Origin: UBA7957 sp965222695
GTDB taxonomy: Bacteria; Pseudomonadota; Gammaproteobacteria; Granulosicoccales; Granulosicoccaceae
NCBI GenBank assembly: GCA_965222695.1
Contig: OZ244967.1
Span: forward strand, 2,170,001 to 2,234,000
Direction of reading: 5' to 3'
Length of the DNA: 64,000 bases
The first letter of the stretch is position 1, and every line of letters starts with the position of its first letter. The notes below the pieces were generated by a model, which was not told where the DNA came from, did no database searches, and saw nothing but the letters and a program-made list of their open reading frames with translations. Positions 1-8,862 of this stretch are shown piece after piece. The position numbers were made by a program, and so were the translations under genes.

Positions 1-1
1 C

Positions 2-1645
2 ACGCTATTGACCGAATATTACCGAAGCGGATTTCGCTCCGGAAAAGGCAGTGCCTTGGCCGTTGTCTGGCCCCGCACGCTTGTCCAACAGTGGCAGGTA
101 CTACATGCCTGCGTGAGACATCATGCCATCATTATCATGCAAGCGGCGAATACCGGTCTGACGGAGGGCTCTACGCCGAGCGGCGATAACTACGATCGCG
201 ATATCGTCATCATCAACACGCTGAAAATGAACAAGATATTCCTCGTTAACAGGGGCAAGCAAATCATCAGCCTGCCGGGTGCTACACTGCACTCGCTGGA
301 ACAGAAACTCGACGCTGTCGGACGCACGCCTCATTCGGTCATAGGGTCATCCTGCATCGGGGCGTCAATCGCAGGCGGCGTAGCAAATAATTCAGGAGGT
401 GCCCTGGTCAATCGAGGACCGGCTTATACAGAGCTTGCCTTGTTCGCACAGGTTAATGCCGAGGGTAAACTTGAGCTGATCAATCATCTGGGAATAGAAA
501 ATCTGGGAACCGGCGCAGAGAAAATTCTGCAAAATCTCGAAAAAGGAAACTTCTCCGAGAGTGATATCCAGTATGATGAAAGAGCTGCATCGGATATACA
601 CTATACACGGCGCATCCGCAACGTCGATACGGAAGAGCCGGCCAGATACAATGCCGATCAGACAAGATTGTACGAGGCCAGCGGATGTGCCGGCAAACTT
701 GCAGTCTTCGCCCTTCGCCTGGATACCTTTCCTAAGGCTGAAAAACAGCGTGTTTACTATTTAGGCACTAACGATACCGTTTTGCTCAGCCAACTGCGCC
801 GCCGGATGCTTAAAAGCCTGAATCACCTGCCCGATATTGCTGAATATATTCATCGGGACATTTTCAATATCGCGGAAAAATACGGCAAAGATACTTTTCT
901 TTTGATTGACCACCTTGGCACCAGGTTTATGCCCAGAATGTTTGCGATCAAAGGTATAGCGGATGCCTATCTAAACAAAGTTCCGTTTCTCCCAAAATAT
1001 TTGAGTGACCGAATACTGCAAGCGGCCAGCCGGCTCTGGCCGTCACATTTACCGAGACGGATGCTGGAATATCGCGACCGCTATGAACACCATCTGATAT
1101 TGAAAGTCTCGGACGAGGGAATCGACGAAACCGACCGATTGCTGTCGGACTTTTTCAGCAATATAGAAAGCGACGTGGGAAGCTACTTTCAATGTGACGA
1201 AAAAGAGGCCAACAAAGCCTATCTGCAGCGCTTTGCCGCGGCCGGCAGCGCGATCCGCTATCAGTTGATGCAGCGTGAAAAAGCCGAAGACGTAATCGCC
1301 CTGGATATAGCGCTGCGACCGAATGATACAGACTGGTTTGAAACACTCCCTCCACACATTGAGGACAAATTGATTGCATCGCTCTATTACGGGCACTTTC
1401 TCTGCCATGTCTTTCACCAGGATTATGTGGTCAAAAAAGGTGTTGACACAACGGCATTAAAACAGGAAATGCTGCAAATTCTGAATCGTCGCGGAGCAAA
1501 ATATCCAGCGGAACATAACGTCGGACATTTATATAAGGCCGAACCGCAATTGGTAGAATTTTACCGTCAACTGGATCCGACCAACACTTTTAACCCGGGA
1601 ATAGGTAAAACCTCCAAGCGGCGCTGCTGTGACGGGATCTGCTAA
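2..1645 (+). CDS. dld: Quinone-dependent D-lactate dehydrogenase, 5' end cut by window edge
   Basis: FAD-dependent peripheral membrane enzyme that oxidises D-lactate to pyruvate and passes electrons to the quinone pool. The frame is open to the left edge. From the recalled E. coli Dld (571 aa) about 20 to 25 N-terminal residues should lie outside, so the internal TTG at 8 is not the real start. Near the N-terminus the run QAANTGLTEGSTP and the later GSSCIGAS and NNSGG belong to the FAD-binding PCMH fold. The middle carries the membrane-binding Dld domain (HRDIFNIAEKYGKDTF) and the end has YPAEHNVGHLYKA and NPGIGKTSK, both closely matching E. coli Dld. It ends 17 bp before the convergent EamA gene. 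No terminator is visible in that gap. Identity is secure; only the start is missing. Confidence 0.95.
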   Translation, partial: TLLTEYYRSGFRSGKGSALAVVWPRTLVQQWQVLHACVRHHAIIIMQAANTGLTEGSTPSGDNYDRDIVIINTLKMNKIFLVNRGKQIISLPGATLHSLEQKLDAVGRTPHSVIGSSCIGASIAGGVANNSGGALVNRGPAYTELALFAQVNAEGKLELINHLGIENLGTGAEKILQNLEKGNFSESDIQYDERAASDIHYTRRIRNVDTEEPARYNADQTRLYEASGCAGKLAVFALRLDTFPKAEKQRVYYLGTNDTVLLSQLRRRMLKSLNHLPDIAEYIHRDIFNIAEKYGKDTFLLIDHLGTRFMPRMFAIKGIADAYLNKVPFLPKYLSDRILQAASRLWPSHLPRRMLEYRDRYEHHLILKVSDEGIDETDRLLSDFFSNIESDVGSYFQCDEKEANKAYLQRFAAAGSAIRYQLMQREKAEDVIALDIALRPNDTDWFETLPPHIEDKLIASLYYGHFLCHVFHQDYVVKKGVDTTALKQEMLQILNRRGAKYPAEHNVGHLYKAEPQLVEFYRQLDPTNTFNPGIGKTSKRRCCDGIC

Positions 1646-1662
1646 TCGACCCTGGCGCAATG

Positions 1663-2553
1663 CTAAGCCCGATTCTCTCCCATTGTATTAATCAATCCGG
1701 CTGATACCACAAAAATCAAACCGACGGCATAAGCCACCAGAAAAGGCTCGCCGAAGAACAGGATTAAATACACGGCCGAGACCAGAGGCGTCATAAAAGT
1801 GAATGGGGCGATGTAAGAAGCATCCACGGCCTTCAAGGCGGCTATCCAGAAAACATAGGAAAACCCGTTGACTAAAACGCCATTGAGCAAAATTGCTATC
1901 AGGGTCCTGAAATCCTGGGGTATGTCGAAAGTCGAAAAATGCAACATGGACAGAAAGGAAGCCGACAAGGCCGAGAGAAAATAAATGCTGATAACGGTTA
2001 AAGGTTCGTACTCAACATGCTTGCTGAGTACGGAAAACAGGGCAAAACAAAACGCGCCCGCCGCTACCCATAATATTACGCCCAAGCCGCTGAATTGAAT
2101 TTCGCCAAGTTTGCCTTTCGTCAGCACACAGACCACACCGGCAAACCCCAACACCAGGGATAATAGTTTTTTGCCGTTGAGCGATTCGTGCAGAATGACG
2201 ATGGACAGCAGTACAATGAGCAAAGGCCATGTGTATTGCACGACCAGCACTTCCATACCGGCCGCGCGCGCGTAACCCAGGTACAAAAATAAGTAGTAAA
2301 TATAGGTACCCAGCAATCCTAAGAAAACCAGCCAGGCATAGCCCCTCAGTGAAATTGTGGCAAAGGATTTCCAGCGATCCTTAATAAAGGATGAACCCAG
2401 CAATACCAGAAAAGATACCAAACTGGACCAGAACAAAAACTGATGATTATCCAGGGATGATTGACCGATTTTGGCAACAACCGGAATAAGCCCCCATAAA
2501 AATACACATAGCAATACATAAAAAGTTCCTTTCAGTTTTTGATTTTGTTCCAT
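1663..2553 (-). CDS. EamA/DMT-family permease
   Basis: Inner-membrane transporter of the drug/metabolite superfamily, 296 aa, with about ten hydrophobic segments arranged as two EamA repeats (first beginning FYVLLCVFLWGLIPVVAKIG, second after the GEIQFSGLGVILW stretch). The ATG at 2553 is preferred: the frame continues upstream to 2727, but that part is hydrophilic, unlike the family, and lies on the coding region of the CoA-transferase. The gene starts 24 bp after that gene and is probably the last member of a three-gene minus-strand operon. The substrate cannot be told from sequence; metabolite or amino-acid efflux is common in the family. Confidence 0.85.
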   Translation of the reverse strand: MEQNQKLKGTFYVLLCVFLWGLIPVVAKIGQSSLDNHQFLFWSSLVSFLVLLGSSFIKDRWKSFATISLRGYAWLVFLGLLGTYIYYLFLYLGYARAAGMEVLVVQYTWPLLIVLLSIVILHESLNGKKLLSLVLGFAGVVCVLTKGKLGEIQFSGLGVILWVAAGAFCFALFSVLSKHVEYEPLTVISIYFLSALSASFLSMLHFSTFDIPQDFRTLIAILLNGVLVNGFSYVFWIAALKAVDASYIAPFTFMTPLVSAVYLILFFGEPFLVAYAVGLIFVVSAGLINTMGENRA

Positions 2554-2576
2554 TTGTGATATTCCAACTCCCGTCA

Positions 2577-3653
2577 CTAGACCAATCCGAACTCCCGATT
2601 GGCTTCTCCCAGCGCGGGAGCCGGCGAAAGCTCCGCCGACCATTGCGGATGCACGATGGTCCGCGATAATTCCGAGTCCGGGGAAAAACAATGACCCAAA
2701 GAAGGCGAGGCCACAAGACTGCAGCAAACATCTTCACCGGAAAATAAGCTTAGCCATTCATCGGCGGTTTTCAGAACCAGTATCTCTCTTATCCGACCGA
2801 TACAGGTTACGGGATCGGCCTCCCACTCCCGCAATTGCGGTTCCAGATCGATCAGCTCACAAAACCGCTGCCAGAAAGCTTCCTCGAGCGGCGCAAGCGC
2901 CAGCCATTGTCCGTCACCGGTCTGATAGAGCTGATATCGAGGAGAACCTCCGGTGAACAACTCGTCGTTGGTTTTCAACTTTTCCCCGCGGTACAAGCCC
3001 AAATAGGACCAATATAAGAACGGCCAGAGATTGTCCGTCATGGCAATGTCCAGGAATACACCTTTGCCTGTCACTCCGCGTGCGATAATCGCCAGCAGAA
3101 TATTGATTATGGCCGGATAACTGCCTCCGCCGATGTCGCCGAATAAAGCCGGCGGAAGCGTGGGCTCGCCGCCCGCCCCACTCACCAGACCCAGCAGCCC
3201 GGTTTCGGCCTGATAGTTCAAATCATGTCCCGCCTTCAATGCTTTTTTGCCCTTTTGTCCGTAACCGCTGATCGAGCAGTAGATAATATCGGGCTTAAGC
3301 TCTTTTACCGTTTCATAATCCAAGCTCAATCGCTTCATCACACCAGGCCTGAATTGTTCAATCATCACATCGGCCCGGGGAATCAGATCAACGATGAAAC
3401 GCTTGCAAGCCTGATCCTTGAGATCAATACAAATACTGCGCTTTCCCATGTTCAACAGATCAAAAAGCGAGGATTCTCCATCGGGTGCAGCGGTCAGCCT
3501 GCGCATAGGATCTCCGCCCGGCGGCTCGATTTTTAACACCTGCGCCCCTGCCTGTGCCAGCGTGAGGGATGTTAATGGTCCGGGCAGATATTGGCTAAAG
3601 TCTAACACCAGCATACCCTGAAGAGCTTGCGTTTGTATCAATGACTCAATCAT
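2577..3653 (-). CDS. CaiB/BaiF family CoA-transferase
   Basis: Family III CoA-transferase or alpha-methylacyl-CoA racemase-like enzyme, 358 aa. The N-terminus shows the family pattern LVLDFSQYLPGPLTSLTLAQ, then VLKIEPPGGDPMR and the nucleotide-binding stretch ending in KRSICIDLKD. The catalytic Asp is expected in LFGDIGGGSYPAI, about residue 190, followed by the conserved GKGVFLDIAMTDN. The C-terminal domain is shorter than usual for transferases of about 400 aa, closer to racemase-type members. It overlaps the HAD gene upstream by 8 bp, so the two are probably cotranscribed. Which acyl-CoA it handles cannot be inferred. Confidence 0.85.
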   Translation of the reverse strand: MIESLIQTQALQGMLVLDFSQYLPGPLTSLTLAQAGAQVLKIEPPGGDPMRRLTAAPDGESSLFDLLNMGKRSICIDLKDQACKRFIVDLIPRADVMIEQFRPGVMKRLSLDYETVKELKPDIIYCSISGYGQKGKKALKAGHDLNYQAETGLLGLVSGAGGEPTLPPALFGDIGGGSYPAIINILLAIIARGVTGKGVFLDIAMTDNLWPFLYWSYLGLYRGEKLKTNDELFTGGSPRYQLYQTGDGQWLALAPLEEAFWQRFCELIDLEPQLREWEADPVTCIGRIREILVLKTADEWLSLFSGEDVCCSLVASPSLGHCFSPDSELSRTIVHPQWSAELSPAPALGEANREFGLV

Positions 3654-4347
3654 CGGCAGTCGACGCTTGTATTAATTGTAAAAACTCGTTCAGATCCCGT
3701 ACTTCGTAATCCGCTCTCGGAAGGTTTCCCGGCCAGAGCATCCCCGCCCGGTTGATCCAAACGGTTTGAACACCGGCCCTGCGTGCACCTTCAATATCGG
3801 TTTCGGGATTATCACCGATGTGCAAAAGTTCATCAGTCTTGATCATAAAGGCTTTACAGGTCACATGGAACATATGAGCCTCGGGTTTTCCCGGACATTC
3901 GAGCGTGGCGTAATGAACCTGGGAAAAATAATCGGCAATACCGATTTGCTGTAAATTGGCATTGCCGTTCGTCAAGGCAGCGAGAGAATAGCGTTGCGAT
4001 AGATACTCCAATGCCGGCAGGGAATCCTCGTATAAATCCACCTCGCTACGGACATGGTAAAAATGATCGAATGCTTCCTCGGCCATATCCTTATGGGTGT
4101 CGCAATCCTGCAGCATATGCCTCAACATCGCCAGACGCATGCGGGTGACATCCCCGCTTAAATGCCTGTTGGAACGCATAAAAGCCAGCTTGATCCGGGT
4201 GTAGGATTCCAGGGTGTAGCGGCTTCTGATCAATTCGCAACGCTCGGCGAGAAACTCAAGCAAGGATTCTTCAGCCCGTTGAATAGCCGGGTCGCACTCC
4301 CACAGGGTATCATCCAAATCAAAGGAAATGGCTTTTATGGGTTTCAT
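3646..4347 (-). CDS. HAD-superfamily phosphatase, YigB-like
   Basis: Cytoplasmic haloacid-dehalogenase-type hydrolase, 233 aa. Motif I is SFDLDDTLW (nucleophile Asp10, acid Asp12), motif II is LTNGNA, the motif III lysine is in CPGKPEAHM and motif IV is GDNPETD. A helical C1 cap lies between motifs I and II. Overall it most resembles E. coli YigB, which dephosphorylates FMN and the riboflavin intermediate 5-amino-6-ribitylamino-uracil phosphate, but the substrate here is inferred only. First gene of the minus-strand set with the CoA-transferase (8-bp overlap) and the EamA permease. It is divergent from the alpha/beta hydrolase gene. Confidence 0.85.
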   Translation of the reverse strand: MKPIKAISFDLDDTLWECDPAIQRAEESLLEFLAERCELIRSRYTLESYTRIKLAFMRSNRHLSGDVTRMRLAMLRHMLQDCDTHKDMAEEAFDHFYHVRSEVDLYEDSLPALEYLSQRYSLAALTNGNANLQQIGIADYFSQVHYATLECPGKPEAHMFHVTCKAFMIKTDELLHIGDNPETDIEGARRAGVQTVWINRAGMLWPGNLPRADYEVRDLNEFLQLIQASTADD

Positions 4348-4376
4348 ACGGAAATTGCCTGCTCAGTTTTAGTCAA

Positions 4377-4407
4377 TCGACAACGCTTGCCCATACCGCA
4401 CTATAAT
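4377..4407 (+). promoter_or_regulatory. Putative sigma70 promoter for the alpha/beta hydrolase gene
   Basis: A perfect TATAAT at 4402-4407 stands 46 bp before the hydrolase start. A TCGACA at 4377-4382 could be the -35 element, though the 19-bp spacer is long. The region is the only intergenic space between two divergent genes. Confidence 0.4.
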
Positions 4408-4453
4408 GGAAGACAGCAATGATCACCGATTTATCCTTTAAGAGTAAAGCGGC

Positions 4454-5185
4454 ATGAGCGAGCTTGTTATAGATCAGACCGCCGGCGATGAGCCGGCAAT
4501 CATCTGGTGCGGAGGATTTAAGTCCGACATGACCGGCGGCAAAGCCACCGCCCTTAAACACTATTCCCTGTCACAAGGCTGGGCATACACCCGCTTCGAC
4601 TACCGGGGACACGGCGCATCGGTTCAACACTTCGATCAATACACCATCAGTGATTGGCTGGAGGATACGCTGAATGTCATCGACGGCCTCGGCTGCGAAA
4701 AATACATCCTCGTCGGCTCCAGCATGGGAGCATGGATCGCCCTGCTGGCAAGCCTGCAAAGACAAAATCAGATAGCCGGACTCTTGTTACTGGCAGCCGC
4801 TACGGATTTCACATCGGACTTGATTTGGAACCGGCTGGACGAAAAGCAACAAAGCACGATCATGTCGCAAGGCCGCTTGTTGCTGCCGTCAGAATACGAC
4901 GACGGAACACCTTATCCCATCACCCGGCGACTGATCGAGGACGGCAGGCAGCATCGCCTGCTGGATGGACAAATCGACATTCTTTGCCCGGTCAGAATGA
5001 TTCATGGAACAGCGGATCAGGATGTCCCCTGGCACACATCCGTTCGCACCATGGAATGTCTCAACAGCGACGATGTCCGGTTAATGCTGCTAAAAAATGC
5101 TGATCACCGTTTGTCGGGCGAGTCCGAGCTGGCAATTGTCATGCGTACCCTGACCGAGTTGCGCAGCCAGACGGGCGATGCCTAA
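4454..5185 (+). CDS. Alpha/beta hydrolase (ABHD10-like serine esterase)
   Basis: Cytoplasmic serine hydrolase, 243 aa, without a signal peptide. The nucleophile elbow is GSSMG (Ser90), the acid lies in HGTADQDVP (Asp188 or Asp190) and the histidine is in KNADHRLS (His218). The oxyanion region is WCGGFKSDMTGGKA, and FDYRGHGAS follows strand 4. This pattern fits the ABHD10/acyl-protein thioesterase-like branch, whose members cleave thioesters or esters. Its 3' end overlaps the convergent hemerythrin gene by a few bases. The substrate is unknown. Confidence 0.85.
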   Translation: MSELVIDQTAGDEPAIIWCGGFKSDMTGGKATALKHYSLSQGWAYTRFDYRGHGASVQHFDQYTISDWLEDTLNVIDGLGCEKYILVGSSMGAWIALLASLQRQNQIAGLLLLAAATDFTSDLIWNRLDEKQQSTIMSQGRLLLPSEYDDGTPYPITRRLIEDGRQHRLLDGQIDILCPVRMIHGTADQDVPWHTSVRTMECLNSDDVRLMLLKNADHRLSGESELAIVMRTLTELRSQTGDA

Positions 5186-5739
5186 ACCGCACCGTCTTCC
5201 CTTTCCTTCAGCATGGTCAGAATATTCTCATAGCGGTCCAGCTCGGCATCAAACAGAGGATCCTTCGAAACCGGCATGGACGATTCCAGCGTCTTCCAGT
5301 CGTCATCATCGAGAACTTCCTTGATCATCGGAAACAACAGCGACTCCTCGGTCACGAGATGAACCCGTTGTTTCTCTATATAGGCGCGGGCCTTGTCAAT
5401 CAATTCAACTCTGGACACAATGGCAGCGCCACTATTGACCTCTTCCAGCAATAGCTTGAACTCGTGTGTGATTTGCGGCAGCTGTTTGTGCTCTTCCAGC
5501 AGCCTTTCGACAATTTCCTGCCCATCCAGGCTTTTGGCCTGATAAGCTTTGTAGACAACATCCTCTCTCGGATGATGAACCAGATCAGGGTAGTTTTCGA
5601 CATAGTCCACAATATCGATCATCAGATCAAAATCAGGATCACCGTCTTCGGCCAATTTTTCCAGCTCGCCTTCCAATAACTTTAACAGGCGGTTGATATT
5701 GCCATGGTCACGGTGAAGTTCTTTCATTATTCTTTGCAC
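5182..5739 (-). CDS. Hemerythrin-like domain protein
   Basis: Small cytoplasmic protein with a predicted non-haem di-iron four-helix bundle, about 185 aa. Candidate iron ligands are His in LHRDHGNI, HHPRED, EEHKQLP and ESLLFP, spaced as in bacterial hemerythrin HHE proteins that bind oxygen or NO or protect from oxidative stress. The start is uncertain. GGAGG at 5750-5754 lies 10 nt before a GTG at 5739, a GTG at 5748 overlaps that motif, and an ATG at 5727 is 22 nt away. I prefer 5739. The monocistronic gene is convergent with the alpha/beta hydrolase gene. Confidence 0.85.
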   Translation of the reverse strand: MQRIMKELHRDHGNINRLLKLLEGELEKLAEDGDPDFDLMIDIVDYVENYPDLVHHPREDVVYKAYQAKSLDGQEIVERLLEEHKQLPQITHEFKLLLEEVNSGAAIVSRVELIDKARAYIEKQRVHLVTEESLLFPMIKEVLDDDDWKTLESSMPVSKDPLFDAELDRYENILTMLKEREDGAV

Positions 5740-5897
5740 CCGTATCACTCCTCCTTACTACATCGACAACCCTAAAAAGACTCACTCATACCATGGGACG
5801 ACTCAATGACCAAGATCAATTTGGTTCCAAGACCCACCTGAACCGCTTGGGAGTGAATTTATCCGGCGCTGTTCCGATACTACAATTACCAAGGTAC

Positions 5898-5903
5898 TAT
5901 AAT
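5898..5903 (+). promoter_or_regulatory. Putative -10 element before the metallophosphoesterase gene
   Basis: TATAAT occurs inside GGTACTATAATG, 80 bp before the start. No convincing -35 element is at the right distance. The rest of the gap 5749-5983 holds nothing else I recognise. Confidence 0.3.
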
Positions 5904-5983
5904 GTCAATATCCTTTTTGATTAAATATTTATCTATGCAGCCATGTCTCGCAACCATACCACTACAGAGAAGGGACAGTCTTT

Positions 5984-6967
5984 ATGGATGACCGGACCCG
6001 CGATGAAGAGTTGCTGTACCTGCAGCAACGCGTAAACCCCTACCATTTGCATCAACGACTGGGCATTGAAGAGCACCGAGAGGGTTGGGTGATCGGCCAG
6101 GGAATCAACCTGTTTCATATCGAGAACTGGTATTCCATACACGCGCTTATTCGCGGCTCTCTGAGATTGTTCGGTATGAGAAAACGGGGTCAGAAAAATG
6201 CCTTGGATATTCGAGTCAATCACCAGACGATCCGTCTGTCCCGCTTGCCTCCGTCCTTTCACGGATACACCCTTCTGTTGATCAGCGACCCGCACCTTGA
6301 TATGAATCCGGATATGCCGCAGGCCCTCATCCAGGCTGTCAAGGATCTGAACTATGATATCTGTGTGATGACCGGCGATTACCGGGCTAAGACGTGGGGC
6401 GATTACCGCCCCACCATGGATGCGATCGCGAGTGTAAAACCCTATCTGAAAAACGAAATTTACGCGATCCTTGGCAATCATGACTCAATCCGCATGGTTC
6501 CCCATTTTGAAAACAACGGTATTCGCGTGTTGATCAACGAATCGGTACGCTTAAGCCGCAACGGGCATTCCATTTATCTGGCGGGAATAGATGACCCGCA
6601 TTACTATAGATCCGACAATATGGAACTGGCCTGTGACGCTATTCCACAGAACGCTGTCTCGATACTGCTCTCGCACTCCCCCGAAATGTACAAACAGGCA
6701 ACCTTTGCCAAATTCGACCTGATGCTTTGCGGCCATACACACGGTGGTCAGGTCTGCCTGCCGGGAGGTATTCCGTTTATGGTCAATGCCAATTGTCCGA
6801 GACGTTATAGTCGCGGCTTATGGAAGTTCATGGATATGCAGGGCTATACCTCAGTGGGGTCAGGGGTATCCGTGGTGGACGTAAGAATCAACTGTCCGCC
6901 TGAAGTCACGCTGATCACTCTGCAACCGCAAGCCTCCTTAAAACCCAAGGATCAGGTTGATCAATAA
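5984..6967 (+). CDS. Calcineurin-like metallophosphoesterase
   Basis: Two-metal phosphoesterase of 327 aa. Motifs in order are SDPHLD (101-106), GDYR (131-134), GNHD (164-167), LSHSPE (from 229) and GHTHGGQ (250-256), a complete active site of the YkuE/LpxG-like branch. The first 90 residues form an N-terminal extension without a clear signal peptide or membrane span. In YkuE-like proteins the substrate is often a phospholipid or UDP-sugar lipid; here it is unknown. The final 30 bp overlap the convergent small gene on the other strand. The ATG follows GAGAAGGGACAGTC, which gives an adequate ribosome site. Confidence 0.85.
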   Translation: MDDRTRDEELLYLQQRVNPYHLHQRLGIEEHREGWVIGQGINLFHIENWYSIHALIRGSLRLFGMRKRGQKNALDIRVNHQTIRLSRLPPSFHGYTLLLISDPHLDMNPDMPQALIQAVKDLNYDICVMTGDYRAKTWGDYRPTMDAIASVKPYLKNEIYAILGNHDSIRMVPHFENNGIRVLINESVRLSRNGHSIYLAGIDDPHYYRSDNMELACDAIPQNAVSILLSHSPEMYKQATFAKFDLMLCGHTHGGQVCLPGGIPFMVNANCPRRYSRGLWKFMDMQGYTSVGSGVSVVDVRINCPPEVTLITLQPQASLKPKDQVDQ

Positions 6968-7366
6968 CAGCCCGATCGCTATGACCTTTATCCAACTAAG
7001 CACGGTTTCCAGGCGGTGTCGACGATTTCGGTAATAGTTCGACCATCGATCGATTTCATTCAAGGTAGCTTTATCCAGGGATTGATCGATAAAAACACGG
7101 CGGTGAGGCAGTATATCGGTTTCCAGAGCCGCAATCGCCTGCCCGACGGACACCTGATACAACTTGTTATTAATATCGACCAGCTTCCGGCAGAGTTTGT
7201 TATGCGCATGCATCAGCGCGGCATCGCGATCATTAAAAACACCCGCCCAGACGATCAGCCGTCCCGCACCCGAACTGTTTAGCGGCGGTAACTCGGCACT
7301 CTCGCCGACGTGGACTATGCCCTGTCGATCCCTATCGAGTTCTAAATAAACATGACCGGAACGCAT
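6938..7366 (-). CDS. Hypothetical protein with C-terminal membrane anchor
   Basis: Not recognised. It has 142 aa from the ATG at 7366, which has AGGA 7 nt upstream; the frame runs open to 7468 but without a better start. The first two thirds are soluble and include GRLIVWAGVFNDRDAAL. A basic patch (YYRNRRHRLETVL) precedes a single hydrophobic segment at the very C-terminus (IKVIAIGLLLINLILGF), so it is probably a tail-anchored inner-membrane protein facing the cytoplasm. It is convergent with, and overlaps by 30 bp, the metallophosphoesterase gene. No function can be assigned. Confidence 0.6.
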   Translation of the reverse strand: MRSGHVYLELDRDRQGIVHVGESAELPPLNSSGAGRLIVWAGVFNDRDAALMHAHNKLCRKLVDINNKLYQVSVGQAIAALETDILPHRRVFIDQSLDKATLNEIDRWSNYYRNRRHRLETVLSWIKVIAIGLLLINLILGF

Positions 7367-7482
7367 AACTTTTCCTGATTTTCTTGTCTGATTAGACACT
7401 ATTTTCCATAAAGGTTGAATACTCCTCTTATGCATTCTAAAAATCCTGCCCTGTCTGCGATTACCCATCGGCCCGGAAATCT

Positions 7483-7606
7483 TCGCGAGGATGCCTTGCT
7501 CCTACGGTGATGATCTCTAAACAACCCGAAACCTCCCCGCATAGGAGCCTGCCCTGCAGGCGAACGCCCAATTACGAATCTTTCTTGAGGGGACGCTCCG
7601 CCCCTA
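7483..7606. repeat. REP-like cluster, three units
   Basis: Three related palindromic units: TCGCGAGGATGCCTTGCTCC at 7483-7502 continuing to 7505, TAGGAGCCTGCCCTGCAGGC at 7542-7561, and a variant GAGGGGACGCTCCGCCCCTA near 7587-7605. Units alternate in orientation, as in BIMEs. The same family recurs near 8.8, 17.9, 19.6 and 34.2 kb. This cluster fills most of the gap between the tail-anchored protein gene and dsbB. Confidence 0.7.
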
Positions 7607-7622
7607 CGGGAATTCCGGACAC

Positions 7623-7660
7623 ATCCAATGTCGTTGGATTCAATCTGCAGATGCTACAAT
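7623..7660 (+). promoter_or_regulatory. Putative dsbB promoter with operator-like inverted repeat
   Basis: ATCCAA-TGTCG-TTGGAT at 7623-7639 is a perfect inverted repeat. Its right arm TTGGAT (7634-7639) can serve as a -35 element for an extended -10 TGCTACAAT at 7652-7660 with a 15-bp spacer. The dsbB start lies 34 bp further on. Binding of a regulator is an inference. Confidence 0.4.
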
Positions 7661-7694
7661 TCGAGGTAATCAATACATGAAAAGAGGACTTCAT

Positions 7695-8183
7695 ATGCAA
7701 CAATCGCGAACGGTATTCGCTCTGGGCTTTCTTGGCTGTGCCGTCGCCATGGCGACGGCACTTTGGTATTTTCAGCATTACCTGGGATTGGCCCCCTGCC
7801 CCTTATGCGTGGTACAGCGACTGATTTTTATCGCACTGGGCACCATTTTCCTGATTGCCACATTGCATAATTCCCAGGGCAAAATGCGCCTGGTATACAG
7901 CTTTCTGGCCAGTGTTACGGCGCTGGCGGGTGCCAGTGTATCGGCCTGGCATGTCTATCTTCAAAACCTACCGCCGGATCAGGTGCCCGAGTGTGGTCCA
8001 GGGTTGGATTATATGATGGAAGTCATGCCCTTGAACCAAGTGTTGGCAAAAATTTTTACCGGATCCGGAGAGTGTTCCGAGGTGTTATGGAGTTTTCTCG
8101 GATTAAGTATACCCGCCTGGACATTCGTGGCATTCAGCGGATTTGTTTTATATGGCATTTGGATTATAGCCACCCGCCGCTAA
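7695..8183 (+). CDS. dsbB: Disulfide bond formation protein DsbB
   Basis: Inner-membrane quinone reductase that reoxidises periplasmic DsbA and passes electrons to ubiquinone. It has 162 aa from the ATG at 7695, which has GAGG 7 nt upstream; an ATG at 7677 is possible but lacks a ribosome site. Four hydrophobic segments are visible. The first periplasmic loop carries the redox pair APCPLCVVQR, and the second loop carries the partner cysteines in VPECGPGLDYM and SGECSEVLW, all as in E. coli DsbB. No dsbA lies in the window. Confidence 0.95.
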   Translation: MQQSRTVFALGFLGCAVAMATALWYFQHYLGLAPCPLCVVQRLIFIALGTIFLIATLHNSQGKMRLVYSFLASVTALAGASVSAWHVYLQNLPPDQVPECGPGLDYMMEVMPLNQVLAKIFTGSGECSEVLWSFLGLSIPAWTFVAFSGFVLYGIWIIATRR

Positions 8184-8273
8184 TCCTTGGAATCTCTGAA
8201 CAAGACCGAAGATTGCTCAAAAAAACGAATCAACGATCAGCCGGCGTCGGGCACAACACAGTGACGAGGGGCT

Positions 8274-8696
8274 TCAATTCTCACCTTGCAGCGTAAGAAC
8301 CAGGGTTCTGCCGCCGCCATGATTGCGGTGTTCGCATAAGTAAATTCCCTGCCATGTACCCAGGTTCAATCGCCCGCGGGTGACGGGAATATTCAGGCTC
8401 GCCCCCAGGAGGCTGCTTTTAAGATGTGCCGGCATATCGTCGCTGCCTTCCAGGGTATGGCGGAAGTAGGGTTCGTTTTCCGGCACAGCCCGGTTGAAAA
8501 AGTTTTCAAAATCCTGCCGAACCGTCGGGTCGGCATTTTCATTGATGGTAATCGAGGCGGATGTATGGCGAATCAATATATTCAGTAATCCGACATTACA
8601 GCCACCCAGCTCAGGCAATTGATGAAGGATTTCCTGCGTAATCAGGTGGAACCCTCTCTTACGGGCTTTCAGTTGAAGCTCTTTCTGAATCCACAT
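8274..8696 (-). CDS. YjbQ family protein (UPF0047)
   Basis: Small conserved cytoplasmic protein, 140 aa, the usual family length. Diagnostic blocks are RHTSASITINENADPTV, GSDDMPAHLKSSLLG and LGTWQGIYLCEHR; His in the first two and in the last are family-conserved. E. coli YjbQ has weak thiamine-phosphate synthase activity, but the physiological role is unsettled. Convergent with dsbB, separated by 90 bp with no obvious terminator. Confidence 0.9.
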   Translation of the reverse strand: MWIQKELQLKARKRGFHLITQEILHQLPELGGCNVGLLNILIRHTSASITINENADPTVRQDFENFFNRAVPENEPYFRHTLEGSDDMPAHLKSSLLGASLNIPVTRGRLNLGTWQGIYLCEHRNHGGGRTLVLTLQGEN

Positions 8697-8794
8697 AGGC
8701 TTTTCTGTGAGGCAACGATTTTCAGCAAATCATAGCAATCAAAAGAAACGATAGACAAGTTCAGCCACCATATGCCTGCTTCTTTATCATATCC

Positions 8795-8862
8795 GTGGAG
8801 CCTGCCCTGCAAGCGATAAATTGCCGAATACAAACTTCATCGCGAGGGTGCCTCGCTCCTAC
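8795..8862. repeat. REP-like inverted pair
   Basis: Left unit GTGGAGCCTGCCCTGCAAGC begins at 8795 and right unit ATCGCGAGGGTGCCTCGCTC begins at 8839 and runs to CCTAC at 8862. The two face each other across about 20 bp and could form a long imperfect hairpin. It occupies the centre of the 355-bp gap between yjbQ and qmcA; the rest of the gap shows no gene. Confidence 0.75.

Noticed and set aside
2554..2727. 58-codon upstream extension of the EamA permease
   Set aside because: Hydrophilic, unlike the family, and overlaps the CoA-transferase coding sequence.
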